Shown: positions 7,012 to 13,366 of the stretch, piece after piece
Position numbering within the stretch: the first letter of the stretch is position 1
How the letters are laid out: each line of letters begins with the position of its first letter
Source of the DNA: DASPTB01 sp035623615
GTDB taxonomy: Bacteria; Actinomycetota; UBA4738
DNA length: 14,031 nt
Reading direction: 5' to 3'
Assembly: GCA_035623615.1 (NCBI GenBank)
Contig: DASPTB010000301.1
Location: forward strand, 1-14,031
Notes under the pieces: model-generated
What the model was told of the DNA's origin: nothing
The model's database searches: none
What the model saw: only the letters and a program-made list of their open reading frames with translations
Program-made: the position numbers and the translations under genes

Positions 7012-7017
7012 ATTATA
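7012..7017 (-). promoter_or_regulatory. -10 element TATAAT of the beta-lactamase-family gene
   Basis: A perfect TATAAT on the minus strand (ATTATA on plus) is 9 bases from the GTG start at 7002. There is no Shine-Dalgarno in the gap, so the leader would be absent or a few bases long. It is the best -10 match noticed in the window. Confidence 0.65.
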
Positions 7018-7055
7018 GGCGCGGCCCTGACGCTGTGGGCATCGACCCGGAAGGG

Positions 7056-7061
7056 TAGGTT
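7056..7061 (+). promoter_or_regulatory. -10 element TAGGTT, leaderless start of hydrolase lipoprotein
   Basis: TAGGTT lies exactly 7 bases before the ATG at 7069, with no Shine-Dalgarno between. It is divergent from the minus-strand TATAAT, leaving only 38 bases between the two hexamers. Confidence 0.55.
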
Positions 7062-7068
7062 TTTCGGC

Positions 7069-8010
7069 ATGCGCGACCGCGCCCTGCTCGCTGTGTCGTT
7101 GGTGGTCGTGCTCGCCGCGGTCTCGTGCTCGGGTGGCGCGCGGACACCGTCGCCCGCTGCTTCACGTCCCGGCCCTTCCACCTCCCCGCGCATCGGGCGG
7201 GGCGACATCGGCGGCTACTCCCTGGCGTACGAGTGCGCGGGAACGGGAAGTCCCACCGTCATCCTCGAGGCGGGGTGCACGGCATCGGGGATCGACACCT
7301 ACGGGCCGACGATCCTGCCCGCGATCGCCGGGACCACCCGCGTCTGCACGTACGACCGGGCGGGGGACGGTATGAGCGACCCCCGCCCGGCGAGTGTGGG
7401 CACCGTCACCGGCCTCACCCAGGCCGAGGAGTTGCACGCGCTGCTCGCCAACGTGCACGTCGGTGGACCCTACGTCCTGGTCGGCCACTCGTACGGAGGA
7501 ATGATCGCGCGGGAGTTCGCCGCGCACTACGGGTCGGACGTCGTGGGGATGGTGCTCATCGACGCTTCCAGCGAACCGGAGATCCCCGTCTACCGAAGAC
7601 TGCACGCGGGGGCGTGGCTCGACGGCACGGTCATGCCGGCACCCAACCGGAAGATCGACATCCTGGCCACCGTTCGTCAGCTGGAGCGCGCTCCCTCGCT
7701 CGGGAGCCTGCCGCTCGTCGTCATCACGGCCGGGATCCTCCAGGACCGCTGGCTCCGAACGGTGCCTCTGCTGGAGGCCCGAGCGCAGACGAGGCTCGCG
7801 AACCTTTCGTCCAACTCGATCCACATTCTCGACGCGAACGTGGGGCACTTCATTCCGGAGGACGATCCCCGTCTCGTGGTCTCCACCGTCCTTGCCGTCG
7901 TCGCGGCCGCCAGGTCGGGCGAGACGCTCGCCCCGTGCGCGCGGGTGGTGGAGGGGTCGGGCTCGGCCCGGTGCGTGTCGCGGGGGCAGCTCGCCCACCA
8001 GCGCGTCTAG
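7069..8010 (+). CDS. Alpha/beta hydrolase, probable lipoprotein
   Basis: A 313-residue secreted or membrane-anchored hydrolase. The N-terminus is a lipoprotein signal peptide (basic RDR, hydrophobic LLAVSLVVVLAA, then lipobox AVSC with Cys20), followed by a low-complexity Ser/Pro/Thr linker to about residue 42. The hydrolase core has GSPTVILEAGC (oxyanion region, 60-70), the nucleophile elbow GHSYGG (Ser141) and a late His260 in DANVGHFIPEDDP as the catalytic base; the acid is not clear to me. Two cysteines near the end (290 and 302) could form a disulfide, fitting an extracytoplasmic location. The frame is open upstream, but the ATG at 7069 gives the complete signal peptide and follows TAGGTT by seven bases. 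It is divergent from the beta-lactamase-family hydrolase and may share regulation with it. Substrate unknown. Confidence 0.9.
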   Translation: MRDRALLAVSLVVVLAAVSCSGGARTPSPAASRPGPSTSPRIGRGDIGGYSLAYECAGTGSPTVILEAGCTASGIDTYGPTILPAIAGTTRVCTYDRAGDGMSDPRPASVGTVTGLTQAEELHALLANVHVGGPYVLVGHSYGGMIAREFAAHYGSDVVGMVLIDASSEPEIPVYRRLHAGAWLDGTVMPAPNRKIDILATVRQLERAPSLGSLPLVVITAGILQDRWLRTVPLLEARAQTRLANLSSNSIHILDANVGHFIPEDDPRLVVSTVLAVVAAARSGETLAPCARVVEGSGSARCVSRGQLAHQRV

Positions 8011-8064
8011 GGGCCGACCGTCCCCGACTCATCGTTTGGGCCCCGCAAGCCGATCTTGGAGGAG

Positions 8065-8084
8065 GGGGATGGAGGAGCATCCTC
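8065..8084 (+). promoter_or_regulatory. Hairpin presenting the Shine-Dalgarno of the diguanylate cyclase
   Basis: Bases 8065-8071 (GGGGATG) pair with 8078-8084 (CATCCTC), seven pairs with one G-U. This leaves the Shine-Dalgarno GAGGAG as the six-base loop, and the stem ends right at the ATG at 8085. A competing fold pairs GAGGA (8072-8076) with TCCTC (8080-8084) and would hide the site. Pairing was read by eye; no energy was computed. Confidence 0.4.
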
Positions 8085-9605
8085 ATGGGACACGAAGGCG
8101 GTCCGGCGGACGCGTCGAGGGCCGAGGCGATCGTCGGTGCGGTGGCGTTCGCCGCCGAGCGGCTGGTGGAGGCGATCTCTTGGGAGCAGTGCGCCCACGA
8201 GGTCTTGGTGGCGGTCGGCCGCGCCGCCGGCGTCGGCCGCGCGGCCATCTTCGAGAACGTCCCCGACCCGGGCGGTCTGTCGATGGTCGGACGACTCTCG
8301 TGGAGTGAGGGCGGCCGCGTCGAGCTGGACGATCGAGCGGAGGGGGCCGTGCGCTACGTGCATCGCTACGAGCGCCTCTTTGAGACGCTCTCCGCGGGCG
8401 GTGTCGTCCAGGGCCCGATCGAGTCACTCCCCGAGGGCGAGGCCGCCCGGCTACGAGCGGATGGGGTGCGTTCCACCGCGATTGTTCCGTTGTTCGTGGG
8501 CGACGTGTGGTGGGGGCTGCTGGTGCTGGAGGATCTCGCCGCCGATCGGTCGTGGTCGCCCCTCGAGATCGAGGCGCTCAGGGCGGCCGCGAGCATCATC
8601 GGCGCGGCGATCGACCGGCACCGGGTCGACGCCGACCGCAAGGTCGCGGAGTCGCGCTTCCGGTCGCACATCGAGAACATCCCCGCCGTCACCTACATCG
8701 AATACTCCGACCCGAACCACCCGCTCGGCTACGACGAGGCGTACGTCAGTCCGCAGATCGAGACGATGTTCGGCTACACGCAGGAGGAATGGCTGCACGA
8801 CGACGACCTGTCGCTGTGGGCGAGCGTGATTCACCCGGACGATCGAAGCGTCGTCGACGAGATCGCCGCACGCACGTCGGTGACGGGCGAGCCGTACGAG
8901 GCCGAGTACCGCATGCGGCGCAAGGACGGCACGTGGGTCTGGGTCCGCGACGAGGCGCATCTGGTGAGCGGCGAGGGCGACCTCCGCCCATATTGGCACG
9001 GCGTGATCGTCGACATCACCGCCCGCAAGGAGGCCGAGGAGCAGGTCGCGTTCCTCGCGTACCACGACCACCTGACGGGGCTCGCAAACCGCGCCATGTT
9101 CGAGGCGATGCTCGAGCCCGCGCTGGCTCGCGCGCGCCGGCATCGGTTGTCCGTCGTCGTGCTGTTCATGGACGTGGACGAGTTCAAACAGGTCAACGAC
9201 GCGTTCGGTCACGCGACGGGCGACGCGCTGCTGGCGCAGATCGCCGACCGGCTTCGGAGTGTCACGCGCGAGACCGACCTCGTCGCGCGGCAAGGGGGAG
9301 ACGAGTTCCTGGTGATGATTCCCGACGTGGAACCGTCCGAGCGCGAGGATGCCGGCGACCAGACGAGTCACGCCGAGCATGTCGCGGAGATGATGACGCG
9401 GCGGATCCATGAGGCCATGCTCGACCGCTTCGACCTGGGCGAGCACACCGTCCGCGTCACGATGTCGGTGGGGGCCAGCATTTTCCCGGTCGACGCGACG
9501 GACGCCCGGTCGCTGCTCAAGAACTCCGACGCCACGATGTACGAGCAGAAGCAGGCTCGCCACGCGGGAGTTCCTTCTCGGCCCGCGGTCGCGCTGGAAG
9601 GCTGA
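8085..9605 (+). CDS. GAF-PAS-GGDEF diguanylate cyclase
   Basis: A 506-residue soluble enzyme predicted to make cyclic di-GMP from two GTP. In order: a GAF-like sensor domain (about 13-180), a PAS domain with PAC motif (about 191-316: ENIPAVTYIEY..., YEAEYRMRRKDGTWVWVRDEAHL, then IVDITARKEAEEQ), and a GGDEF domain (about 322-492). The cyclase is intact: HDHLTGLANR at 327-336, the metal Asp in FMDVDEFKQVND (D363), the active-site GGDEF at 404-408 and the product-inhibition RxxD site (RETD, 395-398) five residues before it. No membrane segment or EAL/HD-GYP domain is present, so it should be a cytosolic producer under feedback control. The ATG at 8085 has GGAGGAG seven bases upstream. It follows the lipoprotein gene by 74 bases and could be co-transcribed; I saw no TAnnnT element for it. 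Confidence 0.95.
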   Translation: MGHEGGPADASRAEAIVGAVAFAAERLVEAISWEQCAHEVLVAVGRAAGVGRAAIFENVPDPGGLSMVGRLSWSEGGRVELDDRAEGAVRYVHRYERLFETLSAGGVVQGPIESLPEGEAARLRADGVRSTAIVPLFVGDVWWGLLVLEDLAADRSWSPLEIEALRAAASIIGAAIDRHRVDADRKVAESRFRSHIENIPAVTYIEYSDPNHPLGYDEAYVSPQIETMFGYTQEEWLHDDDLSLWASVIHPDDRSVVDEIAARTSVTGEPYEAEYRMRRKDGTWVWVRDEAHLVSGEGDLRPYWHGVIVDITARKEAEEQVAFLAYHDHLTGLANRAMFEAMLEPALARARRHRLSVVVLFMDVDEFKQVNDAFGHATGDALLAQIADRLRSVTRETDLVARQGGDEFLVMIPDVEPSEREDAGDQTSHAEHVAEMMTRRIHEAMLDRFDLGEHTVRVTMSVGASIFPVDATDARSLLKNSDATMYEQKQARHAGVPSRPAVALEG

Positions 9606-9653
9606 CCACTCGCGGCGGCCGCCGATCGCGGTCGCGCTGAGCCCTCCGAGGGG

Positions 9654-9669
9654 CGGACTCAGGAGTCCG
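9654..9669. terminator. Hairpin at the convergent gene ends (weak)
   Basis: CGGACT-CAGG-AGTCCG is a perfect 6-bp stem with a four-base loop, spanning the stop codon of the minus-strand gene, in the 53-base gap between two convergent genes. It has no T-run on either strand, so termination is only a guess. Confidence 0.25.
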
Positions 9670-10483
9670 TCCCGCTCCACCCCTGCGGGTCAACGCGACC
9701 GAACGGCCGGGCGAAATGCGAAACGCCGACCTCCCAGCCGCCCTCCCGTGCGCGCGCGAGGAGCGCTTCGCGCGAGGCGCAGGCGCGCGCCGTGTCCAGG
9801 TCGTGGCTCGACGGCCAATCGGGGTGCGAGACCTGGGCCGGCAGGTGCAGCAGATCGCCGGTCAAGAGCAGGTGATCGTCTCCGTCCGCCACCACGACGG
9901 AGCGGTGTCCCGGCGTGTGCCCGGGTGAGTGAACGATGGAGACGCCGGACGCGATCTCGCCGTCGTCGGGCGACAGCGAGAGCGCCTCGAGCTCGTCCAG
10001 TCGCCGCATCGCGTGCCGGGCCGCCGACTCGCCGCGGCCGTTCCTGGTCTCGAAGTGCGCCCAGTCGGCCGGATGCACGTGGTACCGGGCATTGGGGAAC
10101 CTCGGTTCGCCGGCGCGCATGGCACCTCCCGCATGATCCGTGTGCAGGTGGGTCAGGACCACGTGCCGCACGTCTGCGGACTCGAGTCCCGCCGATGCGA
10201 ATGTCTCGTCGGGCGTGACGGACTCGGCCCAGGGAGCCCCCGGGTCGAACGGACCCAGTCCGGTGTCGACGAGCACGAAGCCGCCGCGCGAGCGAACGAC
10301 GAACGCGTGGACGTGCCACTGCCACGCTCCGGCATCGGCGAACGCCCACGGGTGCCGCGCGCGTTCGGCCGCCCAGTCGACGTCGTGGCCCTGCAGCTCC
10401 TCGTCGAGCGGCAGCGGAGCCCAGCCCTGGCACAGCATCTCGACGTCGACGGTCCCAACCCGGACGGATGCGGCGTGTTCCAC
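9659..10483 (-). CDS. Metallo-beta-lactamase-fold hydrolase
   Basis: A 274-residue MBL-fold enzyme with the full metal set: HLHTDH (H112, H114, D116, H117), H189 in HSPGHTPGH, D210 in LLTGDLLH and a late His256 in GVSHFARPFGRV. The order and spacing fit the branch that includes lactonases and assorted MBL-fold hydrolases, not glyoxalase II or RNase Z, but the substrate cannot be assigned. The start chosen is the GTG at 10483, seven bases after a TAGCGT hexamer and without Shine-Dalgarno. The open frame runs upstream to 10870, but that part is antisense to the SIMPL-like gene and is not credible coding. No signal peptide, so cytoplasmic. It converges with the diguanylate cyclase gene and diverges from the SIMPL-like gene. 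Confidence 0.92.
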   Translation of the reverse strand: MEHAASVRVGTVDVEMLCQGWAPLPLDEELQGHDVDWAAERARHPWAFADAGAWQWHVHAFVVRSRGGFVLVDTGLGPFDPGAPWAESVTPDETFASAGLESADVRHVVLTHLHTDHAGGAMRAGEPRFPNARYHVHPADWAHFETRNGRGESAARHAMRRLDELEALSLSPDDGEIASGVSIVHSPGHTPGHRSVVVADGDDHLLLTGDLLHLPAQVSHPDWPSSHDLDTARACASREALLARAREGGWEVGVSHFARPFGRVDPQGWSGTDS

Positions 10484-10490
10484 GTCGTGC

Positions 10491-10496
10491 ACGCTA
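10491..10496 (-). promoter_or_regulatory. -10 element TAGCGT, leaderless start of MBL-fold gene
   Basis: TAGCGT on the minus strand is exactly 7 bases from the GTG at 10483. It fits the TAnnnT-N7-start pattern seen at other genes here and supports this start over longer versions of the frame. Confidence 0.55.
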
Positions 10497-10504
10497 GCAG
10501 GCGA

Positions 10505-10519
10505 TCCCGCGGCACGGGA
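10505..10519. promoter_or_regulatory. Inverted repeat in the divergent MBL/SIMPL gap (candidate operator)
   Basis: TCCCG-CGGCA-CGGGA has perfect 5-bp arms and lies 8 bases upstream of the MBL gene's -10 hexamer, in the 111-base divergent gap. The arms match those of the palindrome at 3112-3123 but with a wider spacer. Chance is possible at this GC content. Confidence 0.25.
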
Positions 10520-10594
10520 ACCTCGCCCGCGCCTGGCTCCGTCCAACGTCGAAACGACATCGCCACGAGGACCAGTCGACGAAGGGAGCGCACC

Positions 10595-11170
10595 ATGAAC
10601 GCACACGTGAAGCTGTCGCTGCGGCTGCTCGCCGCCCTCGCCGTCGCCGGCGCGGTGATCGCCGCAGGCGGGTGGGCAGGCGCATCCGGTCGAGCGGCGA
10701 CCCCGTCGCTCGCGGCGGCGACGAATTCCACTGCGCCGGCCACCTCGTGGTGCTGTCCCGGCGGCGGTGGCCAGGGCCTCACGGTCACCGGCCAGGCGAC
10801 GGTTCGCGGCAGGGGAACGGCCGCCCGCGACGAGGCCATCACGAAGGCGGTCGCCGACGCGACCGATCAAGCCAAGGCCGCCGCCGCGGCGTCGGGGATC
10901 ACGCTCGGGCAGATCGTCGGCATCCAGGTCTCGGCGTGGCCGTACCCGGTCCCGTTCTACGAGGGAGCGGCGGGCGGGGCGGCCGGCTTGGCACCCGCGT
11001 CGAGCCCGGCCGGTCCCGCGACGATCGAGCCCGGATCGGGGACGTCGGTCTGCGCGAACGATGCCGGTTGCCCGGTGTCCGCGCCGGCCACTCCCTGCAT
11101 CTGCACGCCGGCGCGAGCGATGGTTCCTCAGCAGTCGGCCAGCGTGACGATCACCTGGGCGATCGGCTAG
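10595..11170 (+). CDS. Secreted protein with a short SIMPL (DUF541)-like domain
   Basis: A 191-residue exported protein. A signal peptide covers about 1-35 (KLSLRLLAALAVAGAVIAAGG, with small-residue cleavage sites near ASGRAA). A Ser/Thr/Ala linker and WCCPGGG lead to LTVTGQATVRGRG (about 61-73), then the helix ARDEAITKAVADATDQAKAAAAASGITLGQIVGIQVS and a final strand SASVTITWAIG. These match the first strand and the C-terminal half of SIMPL/DUF541 (YggE-like) domains, but the middle of a normal SIMPL domain seems absent, and a Gly/Ala/Pro-rich segment with four cysteines (CANDAGCPVSAPATPCIC) sits before the last strand. The ATG has GAAGGGAG upstream. SIMPL proteins are periplasmic or surface proteins, often tied to oxidative stress, with little biochemistry known. 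The stop shares CTAG with the convergent neighbour. Confidence 0.75.
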   Translation: MNAHVKLSLRLLAALAVAGAVIAAGGWAGASGRAATPSLAAATNSTAPATSWCCPGGGGQGLTVTGQATVRGRGTAARDEAITKAVADATDQAKAAAAASGITLGQIVGIQVSAWPYPVPFYEGAAGGAAGLAPASSPAGPATIEPGSGTSVCANDAGCPVSAPATPCICTPARAMVPQQSASVTITWAIG

Positions 11171-11421
11171 TCGGGCCGGCGGGTGCGGGCGACCAGGATG
11201 CCGCCCACGACGGTGCAGACGACGCCCACGAACAGGCCGCCGTAGCCACGCCGCGACCGGTGGCCGGCCTGGTGGGGCAACCGTCCCAGCACGGACGGGA
11301 GCGAGTGGGCCGGCACGGTCAGGTAGACGAGCCCCACCACCAGGGCCAGGATGCCAACGGTGAGCAGGGTGAAGCCGATGACGCGCGGCCAGTTCGTGTG
11401 ATGGGTCCAGGGGTCCTGCAT
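11167..11421 (-). CDS. Small two-helix membrane protein, unknown function
   Basis: An 84-residue membrane protein of unknown function (99 residues if the upstream ATG at 11466 is used). Hydrophobic helices lie at about 13-37 (VIGFTLLTVGILALVVGLVYLTV) and 60-77 (GGLFVGVVCTVVGGILVA), joined by a basic His/Arg loop (LPHQAGHRSRRGYGG), with a basic tail RTRRPD. The positive-inside rule places the loop in the cytoplasm weakly, since both the loop and the tail are basic. I chose the ATG at 11421 because GAGGA lies eight bases upstream; the ATG at 11466 overlaps a TATCAT hexamer that would be a good -10, which would start the mRNA inside the longer version. The gene is convergent with, and overlaps by four bases, the secreted SIMPL-like gene. 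Confidence 0.6.
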   Translation of the reverse strand: MQDPWTHHTNWPRVIGFTLLTVGILALVVGLVYLTVPAHSLPSVLGRLPHQAGHRSRRGYGGLFVGVVCTVVGGILVARTRRPD

Positions 11422-11464
11422 CGATCGCGTCCTCGACTGGCGGTCCAACGAGTGGGTGTCGCGC

Positions 11465-11470
11465 ATGATA
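11465..11470 (-). promoter_or_regulatory. -10 element TATCAT for the small membrane protein
   Basis: TATCAT on the minus strand overlaps the ATG at 11466. If used, transcription would begin around 11456-11458, giving a leader of about 35 bases that contains GAGGA ahead of the ATG at 11421. Confidence 0.4.
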
Positions 11471-11548
11471 GTTGTCCCGGCGCAGCCCTCGCGATCCCTG
11501 GGAGGTTGCGAGTTCGTGGCGATTTGGACCTGCGGGGCCGCCTAGACC
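11467..11548. other. Short intergenic gap
   Basis: 82 bases between two minus-strand genes. It holds the upstream part of the TATCAT element and otherwise nothing I can support: no T-run terminator and no small gene. Confidence 0.4.
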
Positions 11549-11899
11549 CTAGTACGCCCCGATCTCCCGCAGACGCTCGTCGCTGATACCCAGATGGTGC
11601 GCCACCTCGTGGGCGACCGTGTGAGCGATGACGCGGCGCAACCGATCGTCGTTCCCGCCCGCGACCCGTTCGATTGGGTAGCGATACAGCGTGATGCTGT
11701 CGGGCAGCGTGCCCCCGTAAGCGAGCCCTCGCTTGGAGAGCGGAACCCCGTGGTACAGGCCGAGCAGGCCCGGACTGTCCGGCGGCGGCCGATCCTCGAC
11801 GAAGATCTCGACGTTCTCCATAGCTTCGCGAACCCAATCCGGGAGGCCGTCGACGGCGTCGGCCGCGAGTTCCATGAACCGCTCCTCGCTGGTCGCCAC
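11549..11899 (-). CDS. Zincin-like metallopeptidase family protein (Zincin_1/PF06262-like)
   Basis: A 116-residue short zincin. The metal site is H97-E-V-A-H101 followed by GISD (104-107), whose Asp107 is the probable third ligand in this family. EERFMELAADAVDGLPDWV (5-23) and NVEIFVEDRPP (29-39) are the conserved N-terminal helix and strand, and LLGLYHGVPLSKRG...LPDSITLYRYPIE the middle. It is at the family's usual length and complete. Members are cytoplasmic, and a peptidase activity is assumed from the motif but rarely shown. I chose the GTG at 11899 because the family helix then has a proper lead-in; an ATG nine codons later has GAGGAG six bases upstream and is a real alternative. The gene starts 14 bases after the DUF2252 stop on the same strand, so the two may form an operon. 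Confidence 0.88.
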   Translation of the reverse strand: MATSEERFMELAADAVDGLPDWVREAMENVEIFVEDRPPPDSPGLLGLYHGVPLSKRGLAYGGTLPDSITLYRYPIERVAGGNDDRLRRVIAHTVAHEVAHHLGISDERLREIGAY

Positions 11900-11905
11900 G
11901 CGACA

Positions 11906-11911
11906 AGTATC
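11906..11911 (-). promoter_or_regulatory. -10-like GATACT before the zincin gene (weak)
   Basis: GATACT on the minus strand lies 6 bases from the GTG at 11899, between that start and the DUF2252 stop. It matches TATAAT at four of six positions and would give a second, leaderless start of transcription within the gene pair. Confidence 0.3.
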
Positions 11912-11913
11912 CG

Positions 11914-13338
11914 CTAGATCCCCGTTTGGGCGACCAGACGCCCCGACTTCACTGCGTCCGCGAACGCCTCGTAGTCGCGCTCGTTCTGGTCGGCGTAGCG
12001 CGCGGAGAAGTCGGCGACCGCCCGGTCGAACGCGTCCCCCTTGCCGAGATAGGCGGCGACGGCGATCCGGTCGCCCCATCGCGCGTGGGCGCGCGCGAGC
12101 GTGGCGCCGCACAGCCGACCGTACAGCGTCGCTCCCTGGATGCGGAACGTCTCCACCTCGGCGCCGCCCTTCCAGTCGTGCAGCTGGCGGACGTAGTAAT
12201 CGCGTGTGCGTCCGTCGAGTCCCTTGATGCGCTGCCATCCCAGGAAGATGTCGCTCGCCGCCTGCATCAGGCGCTGGCCGACCACCACGCGCTGCCCGTG
12301 GTTTCGGTACGCGCTCGGGCCGAGGAACCGCTCGAGCACCGACGCCTGCGCCTCTTTCACCTGCAGGAACAACGGATCCGATTCGTCGCGCCCGAGCAGG
12401 AGCAGGATGTAGGCGCGCGTGCCCACGCTGCCGACTCCGACGACCTTTCGTGCCGCGTGCACGTAGGTGAATTCCTGGGCCGGGTGGTGTTGGTGCACGA
12501 GCGTGCGCCGATACGACCGCAGGAGCTGGTTGACGATCTCGACGCTGTTGTCCCATCCCATGCCCTGCTCGATCAGGTCCTCGATCGGGACGATCAGCGG
12601 CGGGTCCGCGGCGATGCGAAGCTCGCCGCCGACCGTGTCCGCTCGCTTGGCGAGGACGCGCGCGCTGTCGCGTGTCCTCGCCTTGGCGATGTCCTGACCG
12701 GCTTCCTTCGCCTCCTTCTTGCCGATGCGGCCCTTCCTGACCTCTTCCGCGACCCACGCCATCACGTCGTCGGCGGCCATGTGCGCGTACCACGACTCCA
12801 GGACACCGTTGGTGGCTGCCTCCCGGAACGTCTCCCGGTACGACCGGACGGTCGCGAGCACGATGTCGCGGCGACTGTCTCCGCTGAAGCCGAGGTCGCG
12901 CCCGCAGATCTCCATGCTCGCCGCGAGTCGCTTCACGTCCCACTCCCACGGGCCGGGGAGCGTCTCGTCGAAGTCGTTGATGTCGAACAACATCCGGCGC
13001 TCGGGGGACGCGAACGCGCCGAAGTTCGACAGGTGCGCGTCGCCGCACAGCTGGACGTCGATGGCCGACGTGGGGGTGCCTGCCAGGTCGGTCGCCATGA
13101 TGAGGGCCGCGCCCCGGTAGAAGGTGAAGGGCGACGCGCTCATCCGCCCGTAGCGAATGGGAACGAGCTCGGGGACCCGGGTGACCGATTGCTCCTCGAG
13201 CAACGCGACGGGATCGGGCCGGTCGGTGGCCGGCTCCCAGCTTCCGTGGAGCGAGCGGGGCACCTCGTCGCGCGCGGCCTTGCCCCTCGCGACACGCTCC
13301 TCCGGGCTGAGTCCCACGTACCGGGCCGGCCTCGCCAT
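11914..13338 (-). CDS. DUF2252 family protein
   Basis: A 474-residue cytoplasmic protein that matches DUF2252 along its length: SPEERVARGKAARDEVPRS (11-29), RPDPVALLEEQSVTRVPELVPIRYGRM (40-66), SPFTFYRGAA, then VQLCGDAHLSNFG (95-107), FDINDFDETLPGPWEWDVKRLAAS (118-141) and a long helical remainder. The pair GDAH..N and DFDE resembles the catalytic GDxHxxN and DFD motifs of aminoglycoside-phosphotransferase-like kinases, so a phosphotransferase fold is a reasonable inference; no substrate is known to me. The ATG at 13338 gives the N-terminus closest to the family; an ATG at 13359 would add seven residues, and neither has a Shine-Dalgarno. The frame stays open further upstream, but that part is antisense to the exonuclease. 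It probably shares a transcript with the zincin gene. Confidence 0.9.
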   Translation of the reverse strand: MARPARYVGLSPEERVARGKAARDEVPRSLHGSWEPATDRPDPVALLEEQSVTRVPELVPIRYGRMSASPFTFYRGAALIMATDLAGTPTSAIDVQLCGDAHLSNFGAFASPERRMLFDINDFDETLPGPWEWDVKRLAASMEICGRDLGFSGDSRRDIVLATVRSYRETFREAATNGVLESWYAHMAADDVMAWVAEEVRKGRIGKKEAKEAGQDIAKARTRDSARVLAKRADTVGGELRIAADPPLIVPIEDLIEQGMGWDNSVEIVNQLLRSYRRTLVHQHHPAQEFTYVHAARKVVGVGSVGTRAYILLLLGRDESDPLFLQVKEAQASVLERFLGPSAYRNHGQRVVVGQRLMQAASDIFLGWQRIKGLDGRTRDYYVRQLHDWKGGAEVETFRIQGATLYGRLCGATLARAHARWGDRIAVAAYLGKGDAFDRAVADFSARYADQNERDYEAFADAVKSGRLVAQTGI

Positions 13339-13353
13339 CGTTGCCACATCATC

Positions 13354-13359
13354 TACCAT
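13354..13359 (+). promoter_or_regulatory. -10 element TACCAT, leaderless start of exonuclease
   Basis: TACCAT lies exactly 7 bases before the ATG at 13367, and no Shine-Dalgarno is present. On the other strand GATGAT at 13348-13353 directly abuts it and lies 9 bases from the DUF2252 ATG at 13338, so two -10 elements may stand back to back. Confidence 0.5.
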
Positions 13360-13366
13360 TCGGCTG

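Noticed and set aside
6691..7068. Upstream extension of the alpha/beta-hydrolase frame
   Set aside because: The ATG at 7069 starts a complete lipoprotein signal peptide and is positioned by TAGGTT; the upstream part is antisense to the beta-lactamase-family gene.
8069..8308. Alternative ATG at 8069 with a strong upstream GGAGGAGGGGG
   Set aside because: It opens an out-of-frame Arg/Pro-rich reading of about 80 codons within the diguanylate cyclase gene, with no recognisable content. It may only be a decoy start.
10484..10870. Upstream extension of the MBL-fold frame
   Set aside because: It is antisense to the SIMPL-like gene's 5' half and lacks family similarity; the GTG at 10483 has a well placed -10 element.
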